Shown here piece by piece: positions 6,154 to 12,463 of a DNA stretch of 13,545 bases. This stretch comes from Burkholderiaceae bacterium. Its GTDB lineage: Bacteria; Pseudomonadota; Gammaproteobacteria; Burkholderiales; Burkholderiaceae_E. Made by a program: the position numbers and the translations under genes. The stretch is from positions 1-13,545 of the forward strand of contig JADJVQ010000102.1 of the NCBI GenBank assembly GCA_016710525.1. The letters are read 5' to 3'. Numbering within the stretch: the stretch's first letter is position 1; every line of letters starts with the position of its first letter. The notes beneath the pieces are model-generated. The model was given only the letters and a program-made list of their open reading frames with translations, was not told the origin of the DNA and ran no database searches.

Positions 6154-7665
6154 GTGCCTGGACGTCATATCCACGATCACCAGATGAGGTTGTTCATGAA
6201 GCTCAGGCTCTCCAAGACGCTGCCCGTAGCGGCCGCGCAGGCCGCTATCAGTGTCGCCACCGCCTACCGTTTCGAGCGCGATCCGCGGCTGCCCTCGGAC
6301 AAGCAGACCCCACGCGAACGCCGCCGGCCCGATCCGCTGGCCGACATCTTCGAGGCCGAGGTCGTCCCGCTGCTGCAGGCCGCCCCTGGGATCCGACCGG
6401 TGGCGATCTTCGACGAGTTGAGGCGCCGCCATCCCGCTCTGCCGGGCTCGGTTCGTCGAACCCTGGAGCGCCGCGTGCGCGCATGGCGCGCCGTGCACGG
6501 CCAGGAGCGCGACGTGATATTCCGCCAAGTGCACGAAGCTGGCCGCATGGGCCTGTCGGATTTCACCGAGATGGGAGACCTGGCCGTCACCGTGGCCGGC
6601 GCGCCGCTGGACCACCGGCTTTACCACTTCCGCCTGGTGTGCTCGGGCTTCGAGCACGCCCACGTCATCCTGGGCGGCGAGAGCTACGTCGCGCTGGCCG
6701 AAGGCCTGCAGAACGCGTTGTGGGCGCTGGGCGGTGCGCCGCGTGAGCACCGCAGCGACAGCCTGTCGGCGGCATTCCGCAACCTCAACGCCGAGGCGCG
6801 CGAAGACCTGACCTCGCGCTATGACGCGCTGTGCGCGCACTACCGGATGGCGCCCACACGCAACAACCGCGGAGTGGCCCACGAGAACGGCTCCATCGAG
6901 AGCGCGCACGGACACCTGAAGAGCGCGGTCCATGACGCGCTGCTGATGCGGGGGGCGGTAGACTTCACCGACTTGGCGGCCTACCGTCGCTTCATTGACG
7001 AGATCGTCAGCCACAAGAACGCCCGCAACGGCCCCCGCATCGAAGCCGAACGGGCGCTACTGCAGCCATTGCCGCCGGCGCGGACCTCCGACTACGAAGA
7101 GACCTTCGTCTACGTCACCTCCTCGGGAGGCTTCACGCTGCGCAAAGTCTTCTACACCGTGCCGTCCCGGCTGATCGGCCACCGCGTACGCGTGCGCCTG
7201 TACGACGACCGGCTCGAGCTGCTGCTGGGCGCAACCCTGCTGATGACCCTGCAGCGCGGGCGCAGCGGCGCCAATGGCAAGCATGGCCACGTTGTCGACT
7301 ACCACCATGTCATCCACGCGCTGCGGCGCAAGCCCATGGCGCTGCTTAGCTTGGTCTACCGTGACCAGCTCTTCCCGCGGACGGCCTACCGGCTGATGTT
7401 CGACTTCCTGTGCCAGGAGTTGCCCGAGCGGGCCGCCTGCAAGCTGATGGTGGCACTGCTGAGTCTGGCGCACGACCGGTCCTGCGAGGCGCAGCTGGCG
7501 GGCTTGCTGGCCGAAGACCTGGAGCAGCGGCGGCTGCCCGACATCACCGCCTTGCTGGGGTGCTTCGCGCCCGATCCGGCGCGATTGCCGGAGGTCTGTG
7601 TGCAGTTGGCGCCGTTGAGCTCCTACGACGTCTTGATGGAAGCCGCCCTGGAGGTCGACGCATGA
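6154..7665 (+). CDS. istA: IS21-family transposase IstA
   Basis: A DDE transposase of about 503 residues. From the GTG at 6154 it begins V/M-PGRHIHDHQMRLFMK, which matches the start I know for this IS21 subgroup, and a GAGG ribosome site lies 7 bases upstream. A TTG at 6139 is also in frame. An N-terminal helix-turn-helix (LPVAAAQAAISVATAYRFE) is followed by the catalytic core: LSDFTEMGD (first D), EHRSDSLSAAF (second D) and ENGSIESAHGHLK (E), with about 47 residues between the second D and the E. Counted from 6154 these are about D136, D202 and E249. The beta-rich C-terminal region (YVTSSGGFTLRKVFYTVPSR) is typical of IstA. The stop overlaps the istB start by ATGA, so the two are translationally coupled. 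Confidence 0.95.
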   Translation: MPGRHIHDHQMRLFMKLRLSKTLPVAAAQAAISVATAYRFERDPRLPSDKQTPRERRRPDPLADIFEAEVVPLLQAAPGIRPVAIFDELRRRHPALPGSVRRTLERRVRAWRAVHGQERDVIFRQVHEAGRMGLSDFTEMGDLAVTVAGAPLDHRLYHFRLVCSGFEHAHVILGGESYVALAEGLQNALWALGGAPREHRSDSLSAAFRNLNAEAREDLTSRYDALCAHYRMAPTRNNRGVAHENGSIESAHGHLKSAVHDALLMRGAVDFTDLAAYRRFIDEIVSHKNARNGPRIEAERALLQPLPPARTSDYEETFVYVTSSGGFTLRKVFYTVPSRLIGHRVRVRLYDDRLELLLGATLLMTLQRGRSGANGKHGHVVDYHHVIHALRRKPMALLSLVYRDQLFPRTAYRLMFDFLCQELPERAACKLMVALLSLAHDRSCEAQLAGLLAEDLEQRRLPDITALLGCFAPDPARLPEVCVQLAPLSSYDVLMEAALEVDA

Positions 7666-8501
7666 ACGAGAACTTCGATGCCGCGCGGCTGACGCTGCTG
7701 CTGTCGGAACTCCGCCTGCCGGCCACCAAGCAGATCTGGGCCCGCTTCGCCGAGCAGTCGGACAAGGAAGGCTGGCCTGCGGCCCGGCTGCTGACGGTGA
7801 TTGCCGAGAACGAGCTGGCCGAGCGCGACCGGCGGCGTATCGAGCGGCACCTGGCCGAGGCCAAGCTGCTGCCGGGCAAGACGCTGGACAACTTCGACTT
7901 CAACACCGTGCCCATGGTCTCCAAGGCGCAGGTGATGGCGCTGTGCGCGGGCGACGAGTGGCTGCGCAACGGCGCCAATGTGCTCCTTCTTGGTCCACCA
8001 GGGGGCGGCAAGTCGCACTTGTCGTCCGCCATGGGCCTCGCCTTGCTGGAGAAGGGCTGGAGGGTACTGTTCGCCCGAACCTCGGACCTGGTGCAGCGTC
8101 TGCAGGTGGCGCGTCGAGAGCTGGCCCTGGAAGCGGCCCTGGCGCGGCTGGACCGCTTCGACGTGCTGATCCTGGACGACCTGGCCTACGTCAGCAAGGA
8201 CCAGGCCGAAACGTCGGCGCTGTTCGAGCTGATCAGCACGCGATACGAGAGGCGCTCGATGATCATCACGGCCAACCAGCCCTTCGGCGAATGGGGCAAG
8301 GTATTCCAGGACCCGGCCATGACGCTGGCCGCTGTCGACAGACTGGTTCACCACTCCACGATCTTCGAGATGAACGTAGAGAGCTATCGCCGCCGCACAG
8401 CCATCGAGCGCAAGCAAGTCGGTGCTGGACGGCCGGCCAGCTACGCGACGCCCAAGAACGTCGGCGTGCCCAAACCCAGCGACAACCAGCCTCAGCCGTA
8501 G
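7662..8501 (+). CDS. istB: IS21-family helper ATPase IstB
   Basis: A 279-residue AAA+ ATPase, the DnaC-like target-selection helper of IstA. It has Walker A GPPGGGKS (111-118), Walker B VLILDDLAY (168-176), and a sensor-like IITANQPFGEW further on. The N-terminal region (LLLSELRLPATKQIWARFAEQSDKEGWPA) is the IstB-specific domain. The ATG at 7662 lies inside the istA stop (ATGA overlap), and the length matches the family apart from a short proline-rich tail (GVPKPSDNQPQP). It looks intact and functional. Confidence 0.95.
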   Translation: MNENFDAARLTLLLSELRLPATKQIWARFAEQSDKEGWPAARLLTVIAENELAERDRRRIERHLAEAKLLPGKTLDNFDFNTVPMVSKAQVMALCAGDEWLRNGANVLLLGPPGGGKSHLSSAMGLALLEKGWRVLFARTSDLVQRLQVARRELALEAALARLDRFDVLILDDLAYVSKDQAETSALFELISTRYERRSMIITANQPFGEWGKVFQDPAMTLAAVDRLVHHSTIFEMNVESYRRRTAIERKQVGAGRPASYATPKNVGVPKPSDNQPQP

Positions 8502-8544
8502 AACCCGCCCGCGACAATCAAATGTCGGGCATGATCGTCGCGCC

Positions 8545-8601
8545 GCGACACGGTTCTCACCCAGATTGTCGCGCGCCTCTCACGCAGATTGACGCGCCAC
8601 A
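8545..8601. repeat. IS21-family right-end terminal repeats (R1, R2)
   Basis: Read on the minus strand, R1 (8577-8593) is GTCAATCTGCGTGAGAG and R2 (about 8553-8570) is GACAATCTGGGTGAGAA, again 23 bp apart. They mirror L1 and L2. A weaker third copy (GACGATCATG on the minus strand) lies further in, near 8540. Confidence 0.85.
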
Positions 8602-8747
8602 ACGTGGAACCCTTCCTGATCCAGCACAGCCAGGGCGCCGTCGAAGTCAACCCGGCCGTGCGCGACTCGTACACGCCCCGCAGCCGCGAAGAAGTCCGCC
8701 GCGAAGCAACCCAGCCGCGCAGCCTCGACTCCGGCTATTTCGCGTGA
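8602..8747 (+). pseudogene. 3' remnant of an unidentified gene at the IS right flank
   Basis: Immediately outside the IS right end, one frame stays open for 47 codons to a TGA at 8745-8747. It reads NVEPFLIQHSQGAVEVNPAV, then RDSYTPRSREEVRREATQPR, then SLDSGYFA. The hydrophilic but ordered composition looks like the C-terminus of a real protein, but it does not match the expected TraK tail. I cannot name it; a later tra gene is possible. A GTG at 8604 could start a short peptide, but no ribosome site is seen. If it is a tra remnant, everything between traK and this gene has been deleted. Confidence 0.45.
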
Positions 8748-9245
8748 ACAGATAGGTGGACTTCAGTCGACCGCGCGGCGCTCGCATCCCGCCCCCGCCA
8801 GTGATCGGCAACGGCCGCTCTCGGGGGTCGATTCCTTTGGCTGAGCGCTATTTCACCCGAGAATCAGGGCTGCACCGCCTCGTTCGGGGGGCTCGTCCGA
8901 GGTCCTCAGCCGCCATGCACACTCACCAGGTTCATGGCCAAAGCCGGCGAGCAATTGGGTCATTGCCACCGCCGATCGCGCCGTTGGTGCGGTAGCGGCT
9001 GCCGTTTTCGCTGCGAGGCAAGGCCTACGAGCCAGCCAGCAAATCGCCACTGGTGACACGTGGCAGCGCCGCTGCCGGCAACCTGGACACATGGGGCATT
9101 CGAGGGCCGAACCCGTATCGCTTCGCAAGCGGTCTGACTTGGTACCTACGGACTCGACACTTAGATCACCACACGAGGTGTGGCTCACTGAACGGTCCCG
9201 GCATATTGGCTGGCAGGGAGTGTGACCCTGAGCCGGGCATCCGCC
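8748..9245. other. intergenic stretch before parE, no convincing gene
   Basis: About 500 bases without a recognisable protein. Features seen are a 15-bp palindrome, GGCAGCG-C-CGCTGCC (9062-9076), and a hairpin, CCACAC-GAG-GTGTGG (9169-9183), some 60 bp beyond the parE stop, which might end the parDE transcript although no T run follows. A minus-strand frame (8853-9188) stays open but resembles no protein I know. Confidence 0.45.
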
Positions 9246-9566
9246 CTACTCCGCCAGGCCAAGCAAATGCCACCAATCGCGCGAGCTGTGCAGCACACGA
9301 ACGACCAAGATGTCTCCCGGACGCGGCAGGTAGAAAATCAGAAAGCGCTCGAAATCTGCCACGCTCCACTTGCGCACGCCTTGTAACTCGGGCGCTGTCG
9401 TTTGAACTAACACGCCCAGATGTGGCTGGTCAGCGATTTGAGCGAAGCTGACTTCGAGCTGCCAGAAGCGCTCTGCCACGGCCTGGCTGGCCTCTTCTGT
9501 AAGGTACAGGTAGTGCTCGATCAGGTCGACCCGGGCCGCCTGGCTCCTGACGACGCGCAGCATCAC
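9246..9566 (-). CDS. parE: ParE-family toxin (RelE/ParE superfamily)
   Basis: A 106-residue toxin with the RelE/ParE plan: an N-terminal helical hairpin (AARVDLIEHYLYLTEEASQAVAERFWQLEVSFAQIAD) followed by a beta sheet ending LIFYLPRPGDILVVRVLHSSRDWWHLL. The motif RKWSVADFERFLIFY and the VLHSSRD signature before a hydrophobic tail are typical of ParE. Family members inhibit DNA gyrase and kill plasmid-free cells. It overlaps the parD stop by 4 bp; the start is ATGATG, so either ATG (9566 or 9563) may be used. The antitoxin lies upstream in the same operon, the standard parDE order. Confidence 0.88.
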   Translation of the reverse strand: MMLRVVRSQAARVDLIEHYLYLTEEASQAVAERFWQLEVSFAQIADQPHLGVLVQTTAPELQGVRKWSVADFERFLIFYLPRPGDILVVRVLHSSRDWWHLLGLAE

Positions 9567-9823
9567 CGAGCCACTTTGCGCGCTTTCAGTTTTGCAAGGG
9601 CTTCCTGGCGGATGACCTGCAGATCGTCGGAAGTCAACGGCGTTGCCTCGCCGCGCAGTCCTTCAAGCAACAGCTTCTCAAGCTGGTCTTGCGCCTTGCG
9701 TTTCTCGTCCTCTCGGATGAGTTCGCGCATGTACTCGCTGACGCTGCTGTAGCGACCGCTCGAAATTTGCCCATCGACGAACTCTTTCATCGGGTCGGGT
9801 AGAGAAATGTTCATGCTCTGCAT
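9563..9823 (-). CDS. parD: ParD-family antitoxin (ribbon-helix-helix)
   Basis: An 86-residue antitoxin. MNISLPDPMKEFVDGQISSG, then RYSSVSEYMRELIRED, is the ParD ribbon-helix-helix DNA-binding domain. The charged C-terminal half (KRKAQDQLEKLLLEGLRGEATPLTSDDL) is the ParE-wrapping part. ParD neutralises ParE and represses the operon. The ATG at 9823 has a GAGG ribosome site about 6 bases upstream; a second ATG at 9814 (MNISLP) matches the usual family start and is also possible. The promoter and a large inverted repeat lie directly upstream. Confidence 0.9.
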   Translation of the reverse strand: MQSMNISLPDPMKEFVDGQISSGRYSSVSEYMRELIREDEKRKAQDQLEKLLLEGLRGEATPLTSDDLQVIRQEALAKLKARKVAR

Positions 9824-9843
9824 GGCGTACCTCGCTCCTATTC

Positions 9844-9872
9844 ATTTTGCTGAGAATGGCATCAAATGTCAA
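9844..9872 (-). promoter_or_regulatory. parDE promoter
   Basis: On the minus strand a perfect -35 box TTGACA (complement of 9867-9872) is followed after exactly 17 bases by CAAAAT (complement of 9844-9849), a fair -10. The start point would be a few bases upstream of the AGGAGCGAGG ribosome region. The -35 box lies inside the adjoining inverted repeat, so repressor binding would block polymerase. Confidence 0.72.
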
Positions 9873-9896
9873 AATATGACATTTGATGCCATTCTC
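9852..9896. promoter_or_regulatory. 20-bp perfect inverted repeat, probable ParD operator
   Basis: The arms 9852-9871 (GAGAATGGCATCAAATGTCA) and 9877-9896 are perfect complements with a 5-base AAATA centre. It lies 28 bp upstream of parD and covers the -35 box. ParD proteins repress at inverted or direct repeats in their promoters, so this is the likely operator. Its length and perfection also allow a cruciform or RNA hairpin. Confidence 0.75.
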
Positions 9897-10145
9897 GTCC
9901 CTATCATGGCGGCCGATGCTACTTTGGGCACCGCGTCGGATAGTTGAGCTGGGAATCCATACGGGCCACCCGTACTCTTTTGCCATGCCCTGCCCCGTCC
10001 TAAGACCGCGACGCCCACCGGCACGGGCTCTGCCTCAACCTCAGGCGCGTTCGAGGCGAAGAACTCATACAGATTGGCCGCAAGCATTGCCCTGCCCGAA
10101 AAGTGGGTCCGATGTTCAGTAACCCGCCTGTTCGGCATCCGTGAA

Positions 10146-10210
10146 CGATCAACCGCTCCAACACGAAAGTCGCGGCCGCCCACTTGCGCTGGGTATTCCG
10201 CGGTTGATCG
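10146..10210. repeat. 11-bp perfect inverted repeat with long loop
   Basis: CGATCAACCGC (10146-10156) and GCGGTTGATCG (10200-10210) are perfect complements 43 bases apart. Just outside and within them, AAGTGGG (10101-10107) and CCCACTT (10179-10185) form a second, 7-bp pair. Function unknown; a recombination, binding or transfer site is possible. Confidence 0.7.
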
Positions 10211-10240
10211 GCCTCTAGACGTGAAGTCTCACCGATTGCG

Positions 10241-10286
10241 ATCCCATAAACGGCGACCTTTGACCAATCCCATAGATGGTGACCTT
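10241..10286. repeat. pair of iteron-like direct repeats downstream of rep
   Basis: ATCCCATAAACGGCGACCTT (10241-10260) and ATCCCATAGATGGTGACCTT (10267-10286) match at 16 of 20 positions, 26 bp start to start. The CCCATAGATGG part is the same as in the origin iteron at 12192 (CCCATAGATGGCACA). They are probable Rep-binding sites on the far side of the rep gene. Confidence 0.75.
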
Positions 10287-10315
10287 CAGCGCTTGGTAAG
10301 GAATGAATCCATGCA

Positions 10316-10356
10316 CTGCACTCGTTCCACTCGTGTCGCCCGTGACCCGAGTGCAG
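10316..10356. repeat. overlapping inverted repeats near rep 3' end
   Basis: CTGCACTCG (10316-10324) pairs perfectly with CGAGTGCAG (10348-10356). An alternative, an imperfect 26-bp palindrome at 10328-10353, uses a second CACTCG copy with the same right arm. The two left arms cannot pair at once. It lies about 140 bp beyond the rep stop and could act as a bidirectional transcription block or a protein site. Confidence 0.65.
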
Positions 10357-10498
10357 CGAGAGGGCGACCAAATGCGAGTAGTCCCCGCTTGAGCGACTGC
10401 ATGGCGCACCAATCGGATCCACACGGCTCCAAAACTTGATCCAGACCGTGCACCACGGAGGACTGCTCCCGCGAAGTGTCCCCTGGGTGCGATCCCGC

Positions 10499-11845
10499 TC
10501 ATTCCGTGTAGTGCCCGTTCTGCTTCAGCCACCCATGAAAGGCGCTCACCGCACCCTTCGACTCCATGCCGGAGCGCTCGATCATCTTTCGGATCTGAGG
10601 AGCCATCGACTCGTAGAACGCCCTGGCCAGCGCGGCGCGGTGCGTTTCGTCCTGCGCGCTGTACCACGCCCGGATCGCGTCGGCGCCACCGGACCGCGTG
10701 ACATCGGGGGGAGCCGGCATCGTGGGCAATGACGCAATAGCGCCCTGCCCTTTGGCGACGGGAATCGGCGCCATCGGCTGCTCGGCAATCCGGGGAGTCT
10801 GAGTCGCGGCGACATGCCCCGCATAGTTGCCCTGCAGTGCCGAGCGCAGGTAGGCCCCAGGGACCTTGACCCGTTCGCGCGTGCTGTCGCTGAAGCGCCG
10901 CTGAACGTACGCAACCTGCGCCTCGATGTAGGGCAGCGGATGCGATGCGGCGATCACCTCGATCTCGCGGTCCTTTAGGCCGAGCCGGTGCAGCGTGTCG
11001 GTCAGTGGCCGCGGAAGCGACTCGGCCGACTGAAATGGCAGCTGCCCCTGGTGGCGCAGTTTGATCACCACCCGCATGCGATGAAACGCCTTGCCCCGCT
11101 TGGTGAACTCCACATGGATCTGGTGGGAAGCGTGATGCGCGTTGACCTGCTCGATGGCGCGCTTGAGCATCTTGGAGAGCTCCCGCATCGACTTGTGCGG
11201 CTCGGATGAACCCGACAGCAGCATCGAATAGGTCTCCCAGGGCAGCCAGGGCGATGCGCCCTCCCCCGCGTAGCGCAGCACGTACTCGTAGAGCGCCAGT
11301 CCGGCGCGTGAGGTGAACTGGGCCTGCACATGAAGATCAATCGAGCGGTACTGATCCGGGCGCAGGATCTCCTGGCGGATCACCTCGGGGAACTCGACCC
11401 GCATCCGGTTGATCGAGCTGTCGATCTCGATGAAGGAGATGAGCTGCGCGGCCGCCCATTTCATCGGCGCGCGCGCGGCGCGACGGCCCTTTCCTTCGGG
11501 CTTGGGCTCCGGCGGCGCGAGCTGGCGCGCCAGGCTGTTGTACTCGACGCGCAGATCGAGGAGCTGGCGTGCGGCATTGATGAAGTATTCGGTGTTGTGG
11601 CTGTCAAAGCCGGCAACCTCCATCACCTCGTTCAGCGGAAACTCAAAGATCCGGGTTTCGGCGGCATTTGCCGTGGACTGAGCGAACGCGATCCACACGT
11701 TGTAGACCTTGTGCTGCAGCAGCGTGATCGGCCGGTTGGTGACCCGGATGTCGATCGTCTCGAGGGCCTTGCGGGCCTCCACGGGATCCTGAAGTAGGTC
11801 GACAGACCCCTCGGGATACACGACGATCATCGAATCGGTCACCAT
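10499..11845 (-). CDS. plasmid replication initiator, Rep_3 (RepB-like) family
   Basis: An initiator of about 448 residues that binds iterons and opens the origin. The first winged-helix domain starts IDIRVTNRPITLLQHKVYNVWIAFAQ, with FEFPLNEVMEVAGFDSHNTEYF after it (about 31-90). A basic linker follows (KPEGKGRRAARAPMKW). The second winged helix includes LHVQAQFTSRAGLALYEYVLRYAGEGASPWLPWETY, SEPHKSMRELSKMLKRAIEQVN and FTKRGKAFHRMRVVIKLR (about 171-264). A proline-rich linker leads to a C-terminal helical tail (ADAIRAWYSAQDETHRAALA). The frame is open back to 12019, but those upstream codons translate an iteron and the rep operator, so I chose the ATG at 11845; the ATG at 11830 is also possible. 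No strong ribosome site is visible. The gene diverges from parA across the origin. Confidence 0.86.
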   Translation of the reverse strand: MVTDSMIVVYPEGSVDLLQDPVEARKALETIDIRVTNRPITLLQHKVYNVWIAFAQSTANAAETRIFEFPLNEVMEVAGFDSHNTEYFINAARQLLDLRVEYNSLARQLAPPEPKPEGKGRRAARAPMKWAAAQLISFIEIDSSINRMRVEFPEVIRQEILRPDQYRSIDLHVQAQFTSRAGLALYEYVLRYAGEGASPWLPWETYSMLLSGSSEPHKSMRELSKMLKRAIEQVNAHHASHQIHVEFTKRGKAFHRMRVVIKLRHQGQLPFQSAESLPRPLTDTLHRLGLKDREIEVIAASHPLPYIEAQVAYVQRRFSDSTRERVKVPGAYLRSALQGNYAGHVAATQTPRIAEQPMAPIPVAKGQGAIASLPTMPAPPDVTRSGGADAIRAWYSAQDETHRAALARAFYESMAPQIRKMIERSGMESKGAVSAFHGWLKQNGHYTE

Positions 11846-11854
11846 AGCCCAAGT

Positions 11855-11880
11855 GTGCCATACGAGGTACCAGACGGCAC
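11855..11880. promoter_or_regulatory. inverted half-iterons at the rep start, probable rep operator
   Basis: GTGCCAT (11855-11861) and ACGGCAC (11874-11880) form an inverted repeat of the iteron core ATGGCAC, ending 10 bp upstream of the rep ATG. Rep_3 initiators often repress themselves by binding, as dimers, an inverted repeat that shares the iteron half-site. A further isolated core copy (ACGGCACC) lies at 11903-11910. Confidence 0.6.
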
Positions 11881-11951
11881 AATAAGATTTCGGATCGTTT
11901 GCACGGCACCGGAACACCCGAAGCGTCACTCCGGCGGTCAGACGGTCTGCC

Positions 11952-11987
11952 CCCATGAATGGCACCTCAATCCCTGTTGATGGCACC
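11952..11987. repeat. iterons 1 and 2 (rep-proximal group)
   Basis: CCCATGAATGGCACC (11952-11966) and CCCTGTTGATGGCACC (11972-11987) share the core ATGGCACC at exactly 21-bp spacing, about two helical turns, so bound Rep molecules would lie on the same DNA face. Confidence 0.78.
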
Positions 11988-12069
11988 GCACCAGGCAATT
12001 CGCCGCCGAAAGGCGCCATTCAGCGGCGCAGGCCTCCCGGGGTGGGCGCCGGCAGAACTCGGGGCTGGG

Positions 12070-12078
12070 TTATCCACA
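12070..12078 (+). promoter_or_regulatory. DnaA box
   Basis: TTATCCACA is a perfect match to the strict DnaA-box consensus. It lies between the two iteron groups, where host DnaA would help Rep open the origin. Confidence 0.85.
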
Positions 12079-12108
12079 GGCTGGCGCCCCTCCCCTGCGG
12101 TTTTAGGT

Positions 12109-12206
12109 CCCATCACCGGCACCCGACTCCCCACGACCGGCACAGGAGGGAATCAGGCGGCGCAGAATCCCCCACGAAGGTCTCCAGCGGCCCCATAGAT
12201 GGCACA
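12109..12206. repeat. iterons 3 to 5 with degenerate copies (parA-proximal group)
   Basis: Clear copies are CCCATCACCGGCACC (12109-12123), CCCACGACCGGCACA (12130-12144) and CCCATAGATGGCACA (12192-12206). Two degenerate copies between them (GGCGC near 12159 and CCCACGAAGGTCT from 12171) keep spacings of about 20-22 bp, giving a regular ladder of about five units. Confidence 0.75.
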
Positions 12207-12285
12207 GAAACTGTCTTAATCCATTGTTTTAAAACGATTTTCTCACGCTGTATAGGTAGTAGATTCTGTATCTATAGTCTGTGGT
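12207..12285. other. AT-rich segment, probable DNA unwinding element
   Basis: This stretch is clearly AT-richer than its surroundings and includes the palindrome GTTTTAAAAC (12226-12235) and runs such as TGTATCTATAG. Its place at the edge of the iteron ladder fits the site of first strand opening. It may also hold the leftward or rightward promoter. Confidence 0.6.
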
Positions 12286-12366
12286 CTCTTCAGGCAGATG
12301 CAGGAACCCCAAGCCCCGGTTCTGCGGTGCCATCCCTGGGAAAGAATCAGGGTCCTAGAAACGTGA

Positions 12367-12406
12367 TTTTGCGTGAAAGGAGAGATTCTCCCCGAAAGAC
12401 GCAAAA
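12367..12406. promoter_or_regulatory. nested inverted repeat upstream of parA
   Basis: Outer arms TTTTGCGT (12367-12374) and ACGCAAAA (12399-12406) enclose an inner pair GGAGA-GAT-TCTCC (12379-12391). It lies about 60 bp upstream of parA. ParA proteins with an N-terminal helix-turn-helix repress their own operon at inverted repeats in this position, so a par operator is likely; a centromere-like ParB site is the alternative. Confidence 0.55.
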
Positions 12407-12420
12407 CAGCGGTCGCGGTC

Positions 12421-12426
12421 TACAAT
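12421..12426 (+). promoter_or_regulatory. possible parA -10 box
   Basis: TACAAT matches the -10 consensus at five of six positions and lies 38 bp before the parA ATG. No good -35 is seen at 16-18 bp; the sequence there is the right arm of the nested inverted repeat, so binding at that repeat would interfere with polymerase. Confidence 0.4.
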
Positions 12427-12463
12427 GGTGCTCTAGGGAACTGATTGATCAGAGGCACGCAAG

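Larger units (their letters stand above)
5964..8601 (+). mobile_element. IS21-family insertion sequence
   Basis: A 2638-bp element bounded by TGT (5964) and ACA (8601), carrying istA and istB in the usual overlapping arrangement. The ends match as imperfect inverted repeats: left TGTCCAGCGTCAATC against right complement TGTGGCGCGTCAATC, both followed within a few bases by TGAGAGG. Each end has a second internal copy 23 bp inward, the multiple terminal repeats expected of IS21 elements. Both genes look intact, so the copy may be active. No clean target duplication is seen: left flank GGCGG, right flank ACGTG. A CGTGG occurs 3 bases outside the left end and 1 base outside the right end, but not at the right offsets. 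The exact named IS was not determined. Confidence 0.9.
9897..10498. other. gene-free region between parDE and rep
   Basis: About 600 bases without a convincing gene. A minus-strand frame running from 10183 into the parD operator (MPNRRVTEHRTHFSGRAMLA, then LYEFFASNAPEVEAEPVPVG) is somewhat protein-like but ends inside the inverted repeat and has no recognisable family. The right half is rich in repeats, annotated separately. Confidence 0.5.
11952..12285. other. probable iteron-type origin of replication (oriV)
   Basis: The intergenic segment between rep and parA combines all usual parts of an iteron origin: two groups of iterons, a perfect DnaA box between them, and an AT-rich stretch on the parA side. 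It directly adjoins the Rep_3 gene. Confidence 0.8.

Noticed and set aside
6115..7014. 299-codon minus-strand frame opposite istA
   Set aside because: It lies antisense to the clear transposase core and has shadow-type composition.
5956..8607. CGTGG on both sides of the IS as a target duplication
   Set aside because: The copies lie 3 bases outside the left end and 1 base outside the right end, so they are not at the insertion boundary. Chance is the simpler explanation.
8770..8860. tRNA-3'-end-like sequence (CGCATCCCGCCCCCGCCA and GGGGTCGATTCCTTTGGCT)
   Set aside because: These recall tRNA T-arm and acceptor ends, but no matching 5' acceptor strand, anticodon arm or proper T loop could be found. 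No integrase lies nearby, so an att site is unsupported.
9869..10183. 104-codon minus-strand frame upstream of parD
   Set aside because: It reads partly like protein but ends inside the parD operator palindrome, has no ribosome site and matches no family I know.
11846..12019. N-terminal extension of the Rep frame to 12019
   Set aside because: The extra codons translate an iteron (TGIEVPFMGA) and the half-iteron operator, so the frame is open by chance.
10241..12206. CRISPR-like reading of the short direct repeats
   Set aside because: Repeats are 15-20 bp with about 5-6 bp between them and some degeneracy, flank a Rep_3 gene and a DnaA box, and no cas genes are present. Iterons explain them.
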